Below, piece by piece: positions 45,819 through 58,400 of a stretch of 64,000 bases of DNA. Under the pieces are notes generated by a model that did not search any database, was not told the DNA's origin, and worked only from the letters and a program-made list of their open reading frames with translations. This DNA is from Larimichthys crocea (taxonomy: Eukaryota; Chordata; Actinopteri; Sciaenidae): positions 2,252,701 through 2,316,700 of the forward strand of contig NC_040016.1 of the NCBI RefSeq assembly GCF_000972845.2, given 5' to 3'. Numbering within the stretch: the stretch's first letter is position 1; every line of letters starts with the position of its first letter. The translations under genes and the position numbers were made by a program.

Positions 45819-47643
45819 TCAAGTCTCAGCATCATATTGACTCAGACGCTTCTTTGACTTCAATTCTTTCAGCCAAGCGGGAGAGGAGGCAGCACTGAAT
45901 AATATACAGAGATGTACCCAGTGTTTAATGATTAATCATCATTTCTTGGATTTTAAAATTCTGTACAGTCGTGTTCTTTTCTTACCCTCCATCCGAGCCG
46001 CCTATGGGTGGCAACACTCGTGCAGCCCCAGCAAGATGAGGGGCAGAGCGAGGAGAGCGGGATGGTTGCGAGGGAGATGGTGCTACTTCCTCACGACTTT
46101 CGTTCTCTTCTCTCCGCTTGTGTTTCTCACTTTCCCCTGCTCCACCAGTTCCTCCTCCACCTGTCCTCTTTTTTAACTGAGCCTTGGGAAGCAAGTTTAA
46201 ATGCTTAACTTTAAATACTGCCTGTTTTTATAACATTATATATTAAAACAACTGGAATACTGAGAGCACTTACAATTAAGGCTGTGGGGCTCAAACCAGG
46301 GAATATAGGGACTTTCTGAGAGGTGGGAGGAGGAGAACAGACAATCTTTGATTTAGGCTGCTCCTCCTCAGAGTCTGACTCCCTTTGCTTTTCATCTAAA
46401 ACATAAAAAAGATCAGTTAAAACATGCAACAAATTAACATTTCCAGACTGCCTTTCTCCTGTAATGGATGCATTTAAAAAAAGATGCTATAATAACCTGT
46501 GGAGTCACAAGTCCTCCAGTCTGTGCTCGTGCTCGGACCCAAACCTGCACGGAGTGAGCGTGACGGGCGCGATCGACTTCGCCTCTTACCCAGATCTGCC
46601 TTCGACTTCTGTATGCTGCTGTCGAGCAGAGGAGTGGAGCTCTGTGCACGGACACACATAGAATTAAATACCATTGAATTTACAGGTGTGTGTTAACAGA
46701 TTATCACCTGCAACAACGGTGTATATTTTCCCAGGTAAGTATGCAAAATAACAAGCGAACTACATGGTAATGTTTATACCAGATGATACATATGTCACAA
46801 AGGTGGGAGGACAAGTAAGAAAGAATCACCAACCTCAGGGAATGGAAACAGCTCTGCCACTATGTGGAAATCAGTGGTGTCTAAGTCTTCAGTGGAGACT
46901 TCAGTAACTTGGTCAGGGACAGGCTTTGGACTGAAGAGAAAGTCAGCTTGTGTTAGCACTAAAACATGCTCTTTACATGCTTTGTATCAAGGTTCAGAAG
47001 TAATTTTAGTTACATTTCACAAAGCTCGACTGCTTTCTGTGTTACGCTCTATTAACCACAAGGGGGCACATTGGAGCTCAACTCTCTTAGTTTATATTAC
47101 ATTTTAATGTAATTTAACTTGGTTATGCCGTCACAGGATTTATGTTTATGAAACACAAATTGCATGTCTCATTAGGTTGAACACTTTCATGGATTTAAAA
47201 TCATTTTGGTTTCACATTGGAATATTTGCTGCACTAAATACTCCACTGACAAAGAAACAGGTAAACTAGGCCTACACCTTCAGGCTATTTACTTTATTAC
47301 TTGAATGTGGGATAGCTATAGGGCTTCTATTTTGTAGGTGTGCTCAGTTTGAATCAAATCACCTCAATGTGAAGTCACACCTTCAGCATAAGACACAAAG
47401 AACTTAAACCTGTCCGATCCTGTCTATCCCCATCAGAATAGATGTACGAATTGAAGCAGAGTAAAGAAACACTGTTGACGTCAGGGTGTTGTTTGGTTTT
47501 TATTGTGTTATAGTGCGACCTCTTACGTACCTGTCAATTTCAGGTGTCTGTTCACAGGCCTCATTCTGCTGGTCTGGCTCGGTGTCTAACAAAGCATCAG
47601 TGTCTTTGTCTTCACCGTTTTTGCAATAGTTGTTAACCTGCGT
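45819..47643 (-). CDS. kiaa1671: KIAA1671-like: C-terminal domain exons
   Basis: Exons 47643-47531 (TQVNNYCKNGEDKD...), 46930-46834 (PKPVPDQVTEVS...HIVAELFPFPE), 46641-46497 (SSTPLLDSSIQKSKADLGKR), 46395-46274 (DEKQRESDSEEEQ...VPIFPGLSPTALI), 46182-45986 (AQLKKRTGGGG...RVLPPIGGSDGG) and 45894-45819 (ASSPAWLKELKSKKRLSQYD, AET, stop). Phases run 0,2,0,1,0,2 and all agree. This is the only well-conserved part of the family, named after tankyrase-1-binding protein. The LDSS..KSKADLGKRRS and SPAWLKELKSKK motifs are its hallmarks as I recall them. Confidence 0.8.
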
Positions 47644-48132
47644 CTGAGAGACAAAAAGACAGACAATAAATTAATTGGGAAATGAACAAGACAATTATAA
47701 AACAGAACCAAATAAAACATTTCATATTGTGAGATATATTCAAATAAACTCCAGTTTCATGTTAAACATGTGCAGATATCCACCAACTCTACTCTACCTA
47801 ACTCTCAGCTGGATTGACTGTTGCTTGTATAAAATCAATGTGACGTGAAGTTTCTTTTGATCTGTAAATCTGCACATTGTGCAGCTGAAGCAGGGGAGAA
47901 AATGGACGGTGTGCTGAGCCAAGATCACTAACTACAGAGGGAGAGAGGACTAAGGACCAGCCAAGCATGCATCTTTTAATGAGCCGGTCACAGAGGCTGG
48001 GCTGTCCTCAACAAACACCATGAGCATGTGTATGCACGCACAAACGCTGGCTTACACACCTATATGCCTACACATAGACACACCAAACAAACTCACGTTG
48101 TCACGCCCCCATACTGACTGGAATTCATTGGT

Positions 48133-48163
<31 letters not shown>

Positions 48164-49447
48164 CACAAACAAACGAAAAAACAACTACTGTGCACTTCCT
48201 AACAAACCTTTCTTTAAACTCACTTCACATTATATCAAAGGGCACATCCTATTTTTGTGTCTGATATTGTCACCTAGCTACAAAACAACATTCGAGTAAA
48301 CACTCCTGGCCTCCATATAAATTCATAACCATCTCATCTCCTTCAAAAGTCCATTTATTACTCAGGACTCACACAGCAGCTTCATTTGCACGATGCATGT
48401 TATCTGGCAACATCGCAGCATGAATGAATAGGCTTCTGGTAATTTTCCTACAACCACAGACAGTGTTTAGTTGCAGAGAAAAACAAAGTATGTTCTAACA
48501 GAGACACAGTCTCTACAGTGGTACAATTCTACCATCATGTTTTTATCCTGTATAGCTTTATTACAGAACTCCAATGTTAACTCGCATATTTTGTCAGTGC
48601 ATTGTGTGACTCTAATATCTTACTTTCATACCAAACAGCTTCTATAGAATTCAAAAAGAAAGTAAAACAATAAAGTAAATACTTCCTTTTTTGCCAGCAG
48701 TACAATACAACAACAGGCACAGAGAAAATGCCAACTTCACTTCAAGTACCAGTACAAGTGGAATGAAAATACTATTCCTTAAAGAAGTGAAAATAGATTT
48801 TTGACAATTTGGAGGCAGCAGAAGAAGTTTTAAACATAAAGATATTTTAACCATATAAAGTTGCTTATTTGCAAAATCTCTAGAAGATAGAAAACAACAT
48901 TTGCATTAATTTGGAGTTGACAGATTCCATCATTCACTCTCTTTTTGTCTCTGCTTTGGCCTCCATTAACTTATTTGGCTTTTTATCTGCTGTGGCTGAA
49001 AACAAAGTGGATGAAGGTGAAGGGTCGTAAGGGCAAAAAAATGAGCTTAAAGGCTTCATCAAGCTGAAGATAAACTGTGATTTAGAGATACATACACACT
49101 ATGAGACTTCACCACCTAAACCTATGTGTGCCAGTACAGTATGCTCAGGAAAGCAGAGGATGTGCAAGTCAAAACAGAGTCAGCTTGATTATAGTTTACC
49201 TCCATCGCATTTTTTCAGGCAGTGGAATGTGTAAGACAGCTTGTAGATCAGTGTAGTGGATATAATAAGATCATAACAAACAAATAACTGAGATTCTAAT
49301 CCAGAAAAATAGATAAGGACTGACAACAACACATCACCCCTAATAAAGGAAAGTGATGGATCATCAGATCAAAAGTGGAAATAGCCCGCAGGTTGTCTTT
49401 CAGGCTTTTGTGTCTCCTGTGCACATTTACCCACATATATACACACA

Positions 49448-49488
<41 letters not shown>

Positions 49489-52400
49489 TTACACTCACAT
49501 GCAGGCAGCAGCCACAGTAAACACTTCTAAACTACCTAGACAGACTTCAGCATGCATATGTCTCAAACAGTGCCTCCTGTATTGCAGTTGGCAAACAGAA
49601 ATAAATTGGTTTTATCTTCGAAGCAGATAATGATAAAATATCACAGCAAGGGATTAAAACACACAATATCAGCTATATGTATCTGCTACGCTGTTTCTGG
49701 CTTCATATTTTCTGTTGAACAAAAGTCAGACACAGACACAGGCATAAACAACCACACTTGGATAAACCCTGTCTAACTGTGTCACACTTTGTTATAGCCC
49801 TCTGCTTTATCTCTGACACACACCGCTGACACAGAGGGAAAGGGCATGCAAGTGCACTGATAAAACAATACACATGGAAAACTTTATCAGATAACTGTGT
49901 ACTTCCTGAAACGAACTGCCAAAGCCTGCTGCACTTTTTTTTAACATTTGCATGGTTATCTTTTAACACATGGGTGTGGAAATATGGAAATATTACACTA
50001 GAGAAGGGTGGGAAATTAGCAGCAGCCACCAGCCGAATGCTGGTAAAATATGCAGGTAGCTGGTAGACACAAAATAATAATTTACTATTGAGTGGCGGTC
50101 AATGCCTGCTAGATGTGAGTTATAAAGTTAATTTTCCACCCTGGACAAGAGAAAGAGTTGGAGCTTTGGTGCAAACTGTAAAGAGCAGCTATCCCCACAA
50201 GTCTTCATTTGATGAACCCAGGCCATAAAGCTGCATTGTTCATGAATTAATTAATGTCAACTGAAATGAATTAGCCAAACCTTTAAAGGCCATTCATGTA
50301 AAAAAATATTAGACATTTAACATTTCTATTCATTAGAACTTGATGTGATAAAAGAAGATATCTACTGGGTTACTATAATAGCTCTTACAGAGCAGTTTTC
50401 ACTGGCTCTCCTCTGCAGAGTCTGTCGACTCCTGATGGAGAAGTGACGCAGGGATCTCCTGCTACGTCTGGCGAAGCTACGAAGCGGTGACATGGCTCTC
50501 TGAAACCTTTCACCTCCACCTCCACCTTCTTCTGCTTCCTCTTTAATCTCCTCTTCTTCCTGCTTCTCTTCTGTGGTACCCCACACCAGCTCCAGGGCTC
50601 CTTGCAACGAACGGCGCACGCTACCCACCCAGCCCGTCAACTGCAGCTGGGCGGCAGACAGTTTCCCTCCCAAGTATTGCATGGTTGAAAAGCTCACACA
50701 GCTGGTTGTCCAGGCACCAGGGTCACCATGGAAACTGGGTCACTGGAGAAACTGAGGTTTTAGCCTTGATGGTATTTTGTGGGTGAGTGAGAAACCTAGG
50801 TCTGTAATTTCGCTTTCAGGATGTAAAAAGAGCACAAATGATCTTTTGTGAAAAAGTTTCTGACGTCATACAAAACAAGATATAGTCCATATTTCATTTG
50901 TTCAGGATCCATCCTCTCTTTCCATATTTGTACGATTCATTCAAACTTCCTGGAACAGTCTATTATTTAATGACAGTAAAGAAGGAAATAGTCTGTCCAG
51001 CCATGTGTTTGCACTGTGTCAACACTATCCCACTGCAGCATTTACTATGATGGATGTGACGTCTTAAACAGCAGCGTCCCAAAGAAAAACATCATTACAT
51101 TGAGATCCTTTTAAAAGTGACTGACTGAATCAAAAATGTCCTCTTTTCTGCATCAACTTTAGAAGTACAAAAAAAGTTGAAAAAAAGCTTCTCGTCCCGC
51201 ACACAACAATTTTAACAATTACCTCTTTTCATGTGCACCCTCTGTCTTTCTTTTGCTGAGACTTGTTCTGCCACAGTCAAGCCTGTTTGCTTGTGTACCT
51301 AGATCACAACGCGACTCCATTTTCCATTGAAAAAAAAAAGAAAAAAGAAAAGCAGCGTGGGAAATATGTGCCACTCTAAACATCCAAAGCCAGGTAGAGA
51401 GAGATAGATCACCCCTTTATCTCCTCTAGACCTGAATGTTTTCAGAGGACGTCAAAACAAAGCGTAGGTCTGTGTTCGGATGTGGAAAATCCCGAGGGGA
51501 GGAAGGTGCGGCAGGCTGGGCCAAGGTGCTTTCAGATCCTCCCTCCACTGCTCTCTTCTTGTTGGTAAATGCAGGTAACTGAATGAACCGGGTCTTTGTG
51601 AGAGAAGAAGGCACAGGGAAGAGCAGAAAACAGCAAGACTTTTGGAAAGCTGAGAGACGGTTTGAGCAACAGGACAACTGAAAGAATGGACAGTGGACAA
51701 GTTTCTTGTCCGTGCTTAGCCCATCCTCTTTTGTGTGTACATTACACACAAGTGTGTGTGTGCATGTTTGTGTGTTAGTGTGTGCGTGTGTGTGTGTGAA
51801 GAGGGATTGACAGGCTCTCTCAAAACGGGGTGGAGAGACTCAGTAGAGAGACAGAGAAAGAGAGGCACCATGTATGGACATTCTGACATGCTTCCCAGTT
51901 GACCAGATCCAAATGAGGACACGATGACCACATAACACCCAGGCTTCTTCTGATTACAAGATCTATCCATCCATCTGTCTGTCTTTGAGTCAGTAGCCTG
52001 GACATTGGTGCACAGCTTGTGTTTGCCCAGCAAACAATTTCCTCATTCTTCTCTGTCAAAGAAAAAAGATTTTCTCTGCCAAACAAATGTGTCTTAGCTG
52101 TGCGGGTTGTTTTGCAGCATAAAAGGTTACATGTTTAGTGTTAATCTGGACATATTATTGCAGTGTCAGGTGCTCTGAACGAGATAAACTTGTTGGTTTC
52201 CGTGGCGCTGAATAAGGAAGTGCAGTTTTTAAGAGCAGCAGCGCCTCTTAGTGGTGAAAACAGGGCTGTACTCCCACAATCCCAACTGGAAAAGCTTCAA
52301 TATCAATGGCCTTACTGCAGCTAAGTGGTTATGTACAATGCCCCCTTTAAAGCAGCTCACTGGTTTGTTTGCTTAATCATGCACGTAGCAAACAGAAACG

Positions 52401-55400
52401 CAATATTACAAAGGCGTACACATACACTCGTGCAGTTAATGGCTCAGAGTTCAGTGTTTTCATTATCTCTGCAAAAAATGTTGCATGTTCAAACAGGTGG
52501 TGAACTGATCTGTCTTGACTGGCATGGCCAGTTGAATTGTTTGTGTTTGCTTCCTTCTCTCTTTTTACAGTAAACTGTGATCAAGTTTCCTTGTCATTAT
52601 ATGATTCTTTATTGTTTTTCATTTTATTATATAATGTGCTTGACCTTGCACTTGAAATAGTGTGTATGCTCTTTTAGGTCTGCTGTTGGTCTGTAAATTG
52701 TTTCTCTATTACCTTTAATGAGACTGACATTGCTAAGATGACTAAAACTTCCCAGAAACATTAGCTGTCAATTACATCCTGAACTGATAAGGACCATTTC
52801 TTTCAGTCAGCACAGCGTTGGCGTTTATTTTTCGGTTGCCAGAGAAATTCACTTTATGTGACATGGTTTGTTGACTGCAGCTGTACTACATCTTCAATGG
52901 ACCCTTAAATGGCAATCAGCTGAAGCAAAAAATAAACTTTATATTAGAAACAGCCTTTTGATATTATGAAATTACTCTTATCATATAATATATTAGAATA
53001 TTTTATACCATCTTCAGTCACCAGCACTCTCTGGCTTCATTCTAAAATAAAGATCTTAATGACCTACGACTGGACACAAGCAAATTAATGAATTATAAAA
53101 TGGAAAATATATTTTTATTTTATTTTTTTTACTTTTTACTTTACAGAATGTAAAGCTTCAAAACATTACATAAAGCTTTTAGGAGCATTTTTTTATATTA
53201 CAATATCATTTAATATCTTGATATAGTAAATTCTATTGAAAATTCATTAAGAAACTTTTGGGTTATATAATATATAAGAAGTGAATCAAATGGTTAGCCT
53301 AACAATATACATATCAGTCTTGACACTTAATACCTGACCCACAGACCTTGCATTTTACAAAAACCCTTTCAAATATTTTTTATCTGTATGAGCGTTCTCT
53401 CAAAACTGGACTGATCTATTACCAATAAGCTTTGTACTAAACATGTGCTGCTTTATTTACTTCAATAAACGGTAGTCATTGCAGCTTTCTATTCAAGTGG
53501 TTGGTTGGTTAAATTTACTGCAAAACCACGACAAGCACTAGCACTTACTCCTATCTGCAAAGACTCACCCACAGCTCCTCAAAGTAATCCGTCCAAGACG
53601 ACCATGTGAAATAATTCATCCCGCCTTCATATAACCATGCCATGTCTGCCTTTGATTTTGTAAATAAATGTTTACGCTAAAATAAGAACAAAATCGAAAG
53701 TAGAAGAAAGTGATATGTAGGGCTGATGTACAGGAAGTCGTAACCTCATTTCCTGTTAGATTTCTTATTTTCATAACCATGCGTCTACACCACCGCACAG
53801 AGAGCTCATACTGTTTGATGTACTATTACAGTTGCCTGAAAGTTTCAAAAGATGCATTATGAACTGGGAGTAAATGAAAATACTGAACTACCCTTGCAAA
53901 AAAAACCTGAATGTACGTGAAAGATGGAAAGGAAATTCACTCTTGATAGCACACATTGAGAGCCATGCACATTCACAGCTATTATAATCTTTTTATCGTC
54001 ACACCTGCTAAGTCAACACCTATCTCTAACACTCTGTGCTCCCTTTCTTTATTGTATAAAATAAGCCGCTCACGCTGTCAGAAAAGGCAGATAAAACTAG
54101 TGACAGAGCACGTAGATGTAGATTTCATGACGCGCTTTTTTGATTACTCAATGTCACACCTACACACACACACACACACACACACAAATGCACATTTGTA
54201 AGCTGTGACTGAATCAGGGTGAAGCAAGTATGACAGGATGTTTTTCCTTGTGCTACAGGAATGACAATGTGCTGGTGCAGGTGAGGTGTGTGTGGCTGCC
54301 AGGCTGATATTATTCACTGGTGAAATAACCACATTTACATGTACTCTCCTGTCTCTGTTCTTAACCTCACCCTTTCTGAGTAAGTGAACAATTAACCCTT
54401 TCATAAAACCGTGTTTGTGTTCACAACAAGAAAATCTATCCCCATGTCCATACAAAAATTGCATTTACCTCTTGCATGTCATCTTCTTCTTTTACTTCCT
54501 CTTCCTGTGTCTCATCCTCTTGCTCCCTCTCTGTCTCCTTCTCTTCTTCCTCCACCTCCATGAAGATGAGCTGTTCCTCCTTTGGCTCCTGCTCCTCCTT
54601 CTCCTCCTTCTCCTTCTCTTCCTCTGGACTTTCCTGGGATAATATAGGCTCTGGGCTCTCTGGTTTTTCTACCTGCTCTGGCACTTTATTTTCCCAAGGG
54701 CTGAAATACAGGGGCACCAGAACTTCTGATTCGTCTTTATCCACAGGTTCAGCTGCCCAATTGTCGATGACTGGACTGGTTTCTACTTTGGCCTGTGAGC
54801 CCCATCTCTTTGGTTTGACTGAAAAGTCGTCAAAATCAACCTTGATCAGAGGCGGTTTAACAGAGAAGTCATCGTAAACAACTTCAATCAGACTCTCTTC
54901 AGGCTTGTAGGTTTTTGCTATGGGGGAATATGGTGATGGTGACTCTGGAGGCACATCTTCAGAGTCAAAGCTGATTAAATTTGGCTCATCCACCGAAGAT
55001 TCTACTTCCGTGTTGGTCAACAAATCCCTTCCTCTCTTTTCCTCCATTCTTAGCCTTTCTTCCATTTCTCCCTTCCTCTCTTTTCCTCCATTCTTAGCCT
55101 TTCTTCCATTTCTATATGCCTCATTCTCTCCATCTCTACTCTTTCTTTCTCTATCTGCCTCTTCCTTTCCTCTTCCTTCCTTTCCTCTTCTCTCTGTTTC
55201 TCCATTTCTATTTGCCTCATTCTCTCCATCTCCTCTACTCTTTCTTTCTCTATCTGCTTCTTCCTTTCCTCTTCCTTCCTTTCCTCCTCTCTCCGTTTAT
55301 CCATTTCTATACGTCTCATTCTCTCCATCTCCTCTACTCTTTCTTTCTCTATCTGCCTCTTCCTTTCCTCCTCCCTCTTCTCCTCTTCTCTCTGTTTCTC

Positions 55401-58400
55401 CATTTCTATTTGCCTCATTCTCTCCATCTCCTCTACTCTTTCTTTCTCTATCTGCCTCTTCCTGTCCTCTTCCTTCCTTTCCTCTTCTCTCTGTTTCTCC
55501 ATTTCTATTTGCCTCATTCTCTCCATCTTCTCTACTCTTTCTTTCTCTATCTGCCTCTTTCTTTCCTCCTCCCTCTTCTCCTCTTCTCTCTGTTTCTCCA
55601 TTTCTATTTGCCTCATTCTCTCCATCTCCTGTACACTTTCTTTCTCTATCTGCTTCTTCCTTTCCTCTTCCTTCCTTTCCTCCTCTCTCCGTTTTTCCAT
55701 TTCTATACGTCTCATTCTCTCCATCTCCTCTACTCTTTCTTTCTCTATCTGCCTCTTCCTTTCCTCTTCTTTCCTTTCCTCCTCCCTCCTCTTCTCTTCT
55801 CTCTGTTTCTCCATTTCTATTTGCCTAATTCTCTCGTCTTCTCTTTCCTGCTGCTCTCTCAGCTTCCTATGCCTCTCTCTTTCCTCTGCCTCCTCTCGTA
55901 TCCTTTCTTTCTCCCTTTCCTCTTGTTTGAGTCTCTCCTCTTTCTGCCTTGCCTTCTCTCTGTCCTCCTCTTTCTGTCTCTGCCACATCAACTCTACCTC
56001 TTTTTCTCTTTCCCTATCTTCTCCTTCCAACCTTCCTGCCTTCTTCACCCACTCTTTTTCCCACTCTTTCTCTCTTTGTTTCTCTTTATTCAGTTCCTCA
56101 ACTCTCAATTTTGCCTCCACTCTGTGTCCCTTGTGTTCGTGAATTGCTCTCTCCTCCTCCTCTCTCAGCCTCTGTCTTTCTCCTTCCTCCCTCAGCCTCT
56201 CCTCTTCCTTTAATCTCTCTTTTTCCCTCTCCTCCTGATCTTGTTTAAGTCTTTCCTCTTTCTGCCTTGCCCTCTCTCTTTCCTCTTCTCTCTGTCTCTG
56301 CCACATCAACTCCATCTGTCTTTCCCTCTCCATCTCTTCTTCTTTCTGCCTTTCCCTTTCCCTCTCATCTTCTTTCAGCCTTTCTCTCTCCCACTCCTCC
56401 CTTTGTCTCTTAATTTCCTCCTTCTTCAGTCTCTCTCTTTCCTTTTCCTCCGCTTCCCTCTGCCTTGCCTTTTTTTGTTTCTCCCTTTCCTCTTCTTCCT
56501 CTTTTAGTTTCCGCTCCTCTTCTAACTTAAGCCTCACCAGTTCAATCTCCTCCGCTCTCCGCTTTTTTTCAAACTCCAAATGTTTCAGTTGTTCTGCTTC
56601 GAGCCTTTGCACCTCATCATCCTTCTTTTCAAGAACTCTTCTGTAGACAGGCACTGAAATGGCAGCATCTTCCTCAGCTCCATCCTCAGAAGCATCCTCT
56701 CCTTTTTCTTCTTCTTCTTCATCTTCTTCTTCGCTGGAATCAGACGGTGAGCCCAGGACAACTGGAGGTCCACCATCATCTCTCTCCACGACACCAAAGC
56801 GAACAGAGCGGCGTTTCACGTTGTCCCTCTTCAGACCATGCTCACCACTCTCACTCGCTGAGTCTCCCTCATCAGTGACAGTGTGGCCTGCAGATAGGCT
56901 GCGTTTGCGTAGCTGGACATCACTCTCTGTTGATTTGTTCTGTATATGTTCTCCTGACGTCTTGCTTGGACTTTCTGATGACTTATCTCCAGTAGGAGCA
57001 TCTTTAGTTGTTTTCAGAGGGGTCTCTGTGCGTTGTTCAGCAGGTGAGACCTTTGAGACAAGATCACCCACCGCCTGACTGGATGATGTCCCGGCTGCAG
57101 GAGGTTTAACAGGTGGCGTTTTGGGTGTTTTCTCTGCTGCTGCAGCAGTCACTGGCTCACTGTGAATGCGGAGGAGATAACAGTAATTCAAGGGGGAAAA
57201 TGGCAGTTTGATGATCCTACTTGCTTTAAAAGAATTGTCCACAGATTGATAGCAGTGCTCAGACCTACAATTTCAATACACCCAGGCTAAAGACATGTTA
57301 AATACGAAGCTACATGGCTCTGTGCAAAGTTTAAGAGATCTCCCTGCCAGCACATCTAAAGCTCAGTAATTAACATTTTCATTTAATTTATGCAGAAATG
57401 GAATGTAAAAATTACAAATTGTGATTTTTTGAGTAGTTACATGCTGGAACAATTTCTTGGCCTGATGCTGTGACTTCCTGCTGTGACTTCCACCTTTTCA
57501 CTCCAGTGAAGATGCAAAACTCTAGGTGTTAATTATGTGTTTTAAAGACTTTGGGCAGGCTAGCATTTCTTAATATTCCCAGCCTTTGTGCTAAGCTAAT
57601 AATAATAATCCACAAATCACACTGCTAACAGGTTTTATATGAACTATTTCTTCGGGATAAAGATCTTCCGACTGCTGACAGTGAAATCTAACTTCAGCAG
57701 TAAGTGGCCTGGTTTGCATGCTTATCTAAACATTGTTATTTGAGGACACAAATCTGGCCACAATCTTGATATTGTAAGCAATGTCATTCATTCACCACAT
57801 GCCTCTTAAGGTCCACACAGTGTAAGCAGCAAGAAGGTGCAAATGAAACAGTGCTGGTGTTGTTCCTGCCTCAACACTTCTAAACTTGCACTCATCTTCC
57901 CATGATTGTTTGGCAGATGAAGCAGAAATACTTTATTATTGAGCAGAACATCAAAAGTTATAAATGTCTACATGAAAACACTTCTGTTCACATGAGATGA
58001 ACCTCAGATAATATACCACTGGGCAATAAAACTTAGTCTAACATATGTCTTTAACCTTAATAAACTTACTTACACTGCCTTGATTACACTTGAAAGTTAC
58101 TTCACTCGTGTCTTAACATGTTACCAAACACAAATAGCATGGGTGAAAGGCTCACTCACCTCTTAGAGCGAGTTCGTAGTACAACCTGAGGCTTCTTCTC
58201 AACCTTGGGACCCTCAGAGCTCGTTTCCGTGGCCCAGTTTTTGATTCTCGCCTTTACACCTCCTGTACCATTTATCATTTCTGGCTCCTCTCTCTTTGTT
58301 GGGACCTCTGGCTTCGATGATGAGTCAAACAGAAGACTGATCCTGCGTTTTATACTGCCTCCTCCATCGTAATCCTCCTTCAGTCCAACTTCATCACTCT

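Noticed and set aside
51426..52086. Several overlapping minus-strand frames of 80-107 residues
   Set aside because: No splice phases, no recognisable family, and rich in TG/CA repeat translation (HTHTHTLTH).
54920..56213. Two long plus-strand open frames of 302 and 365 residues (Ser/Phe/Leu/Pro-rich)
   Set aside because: They are antisense to the Glu/Arg/Lys-rich repeat exon: reversing GAG/AAG/AGA-type codons rarely makes stops. Low complexity, no splice or family support.
56659..57078. 139-residue plus-strand Ser-rich frame
   Set aside because: Antisense to the splice-supported giant exon; Ser runs come from reversed acidic codons.
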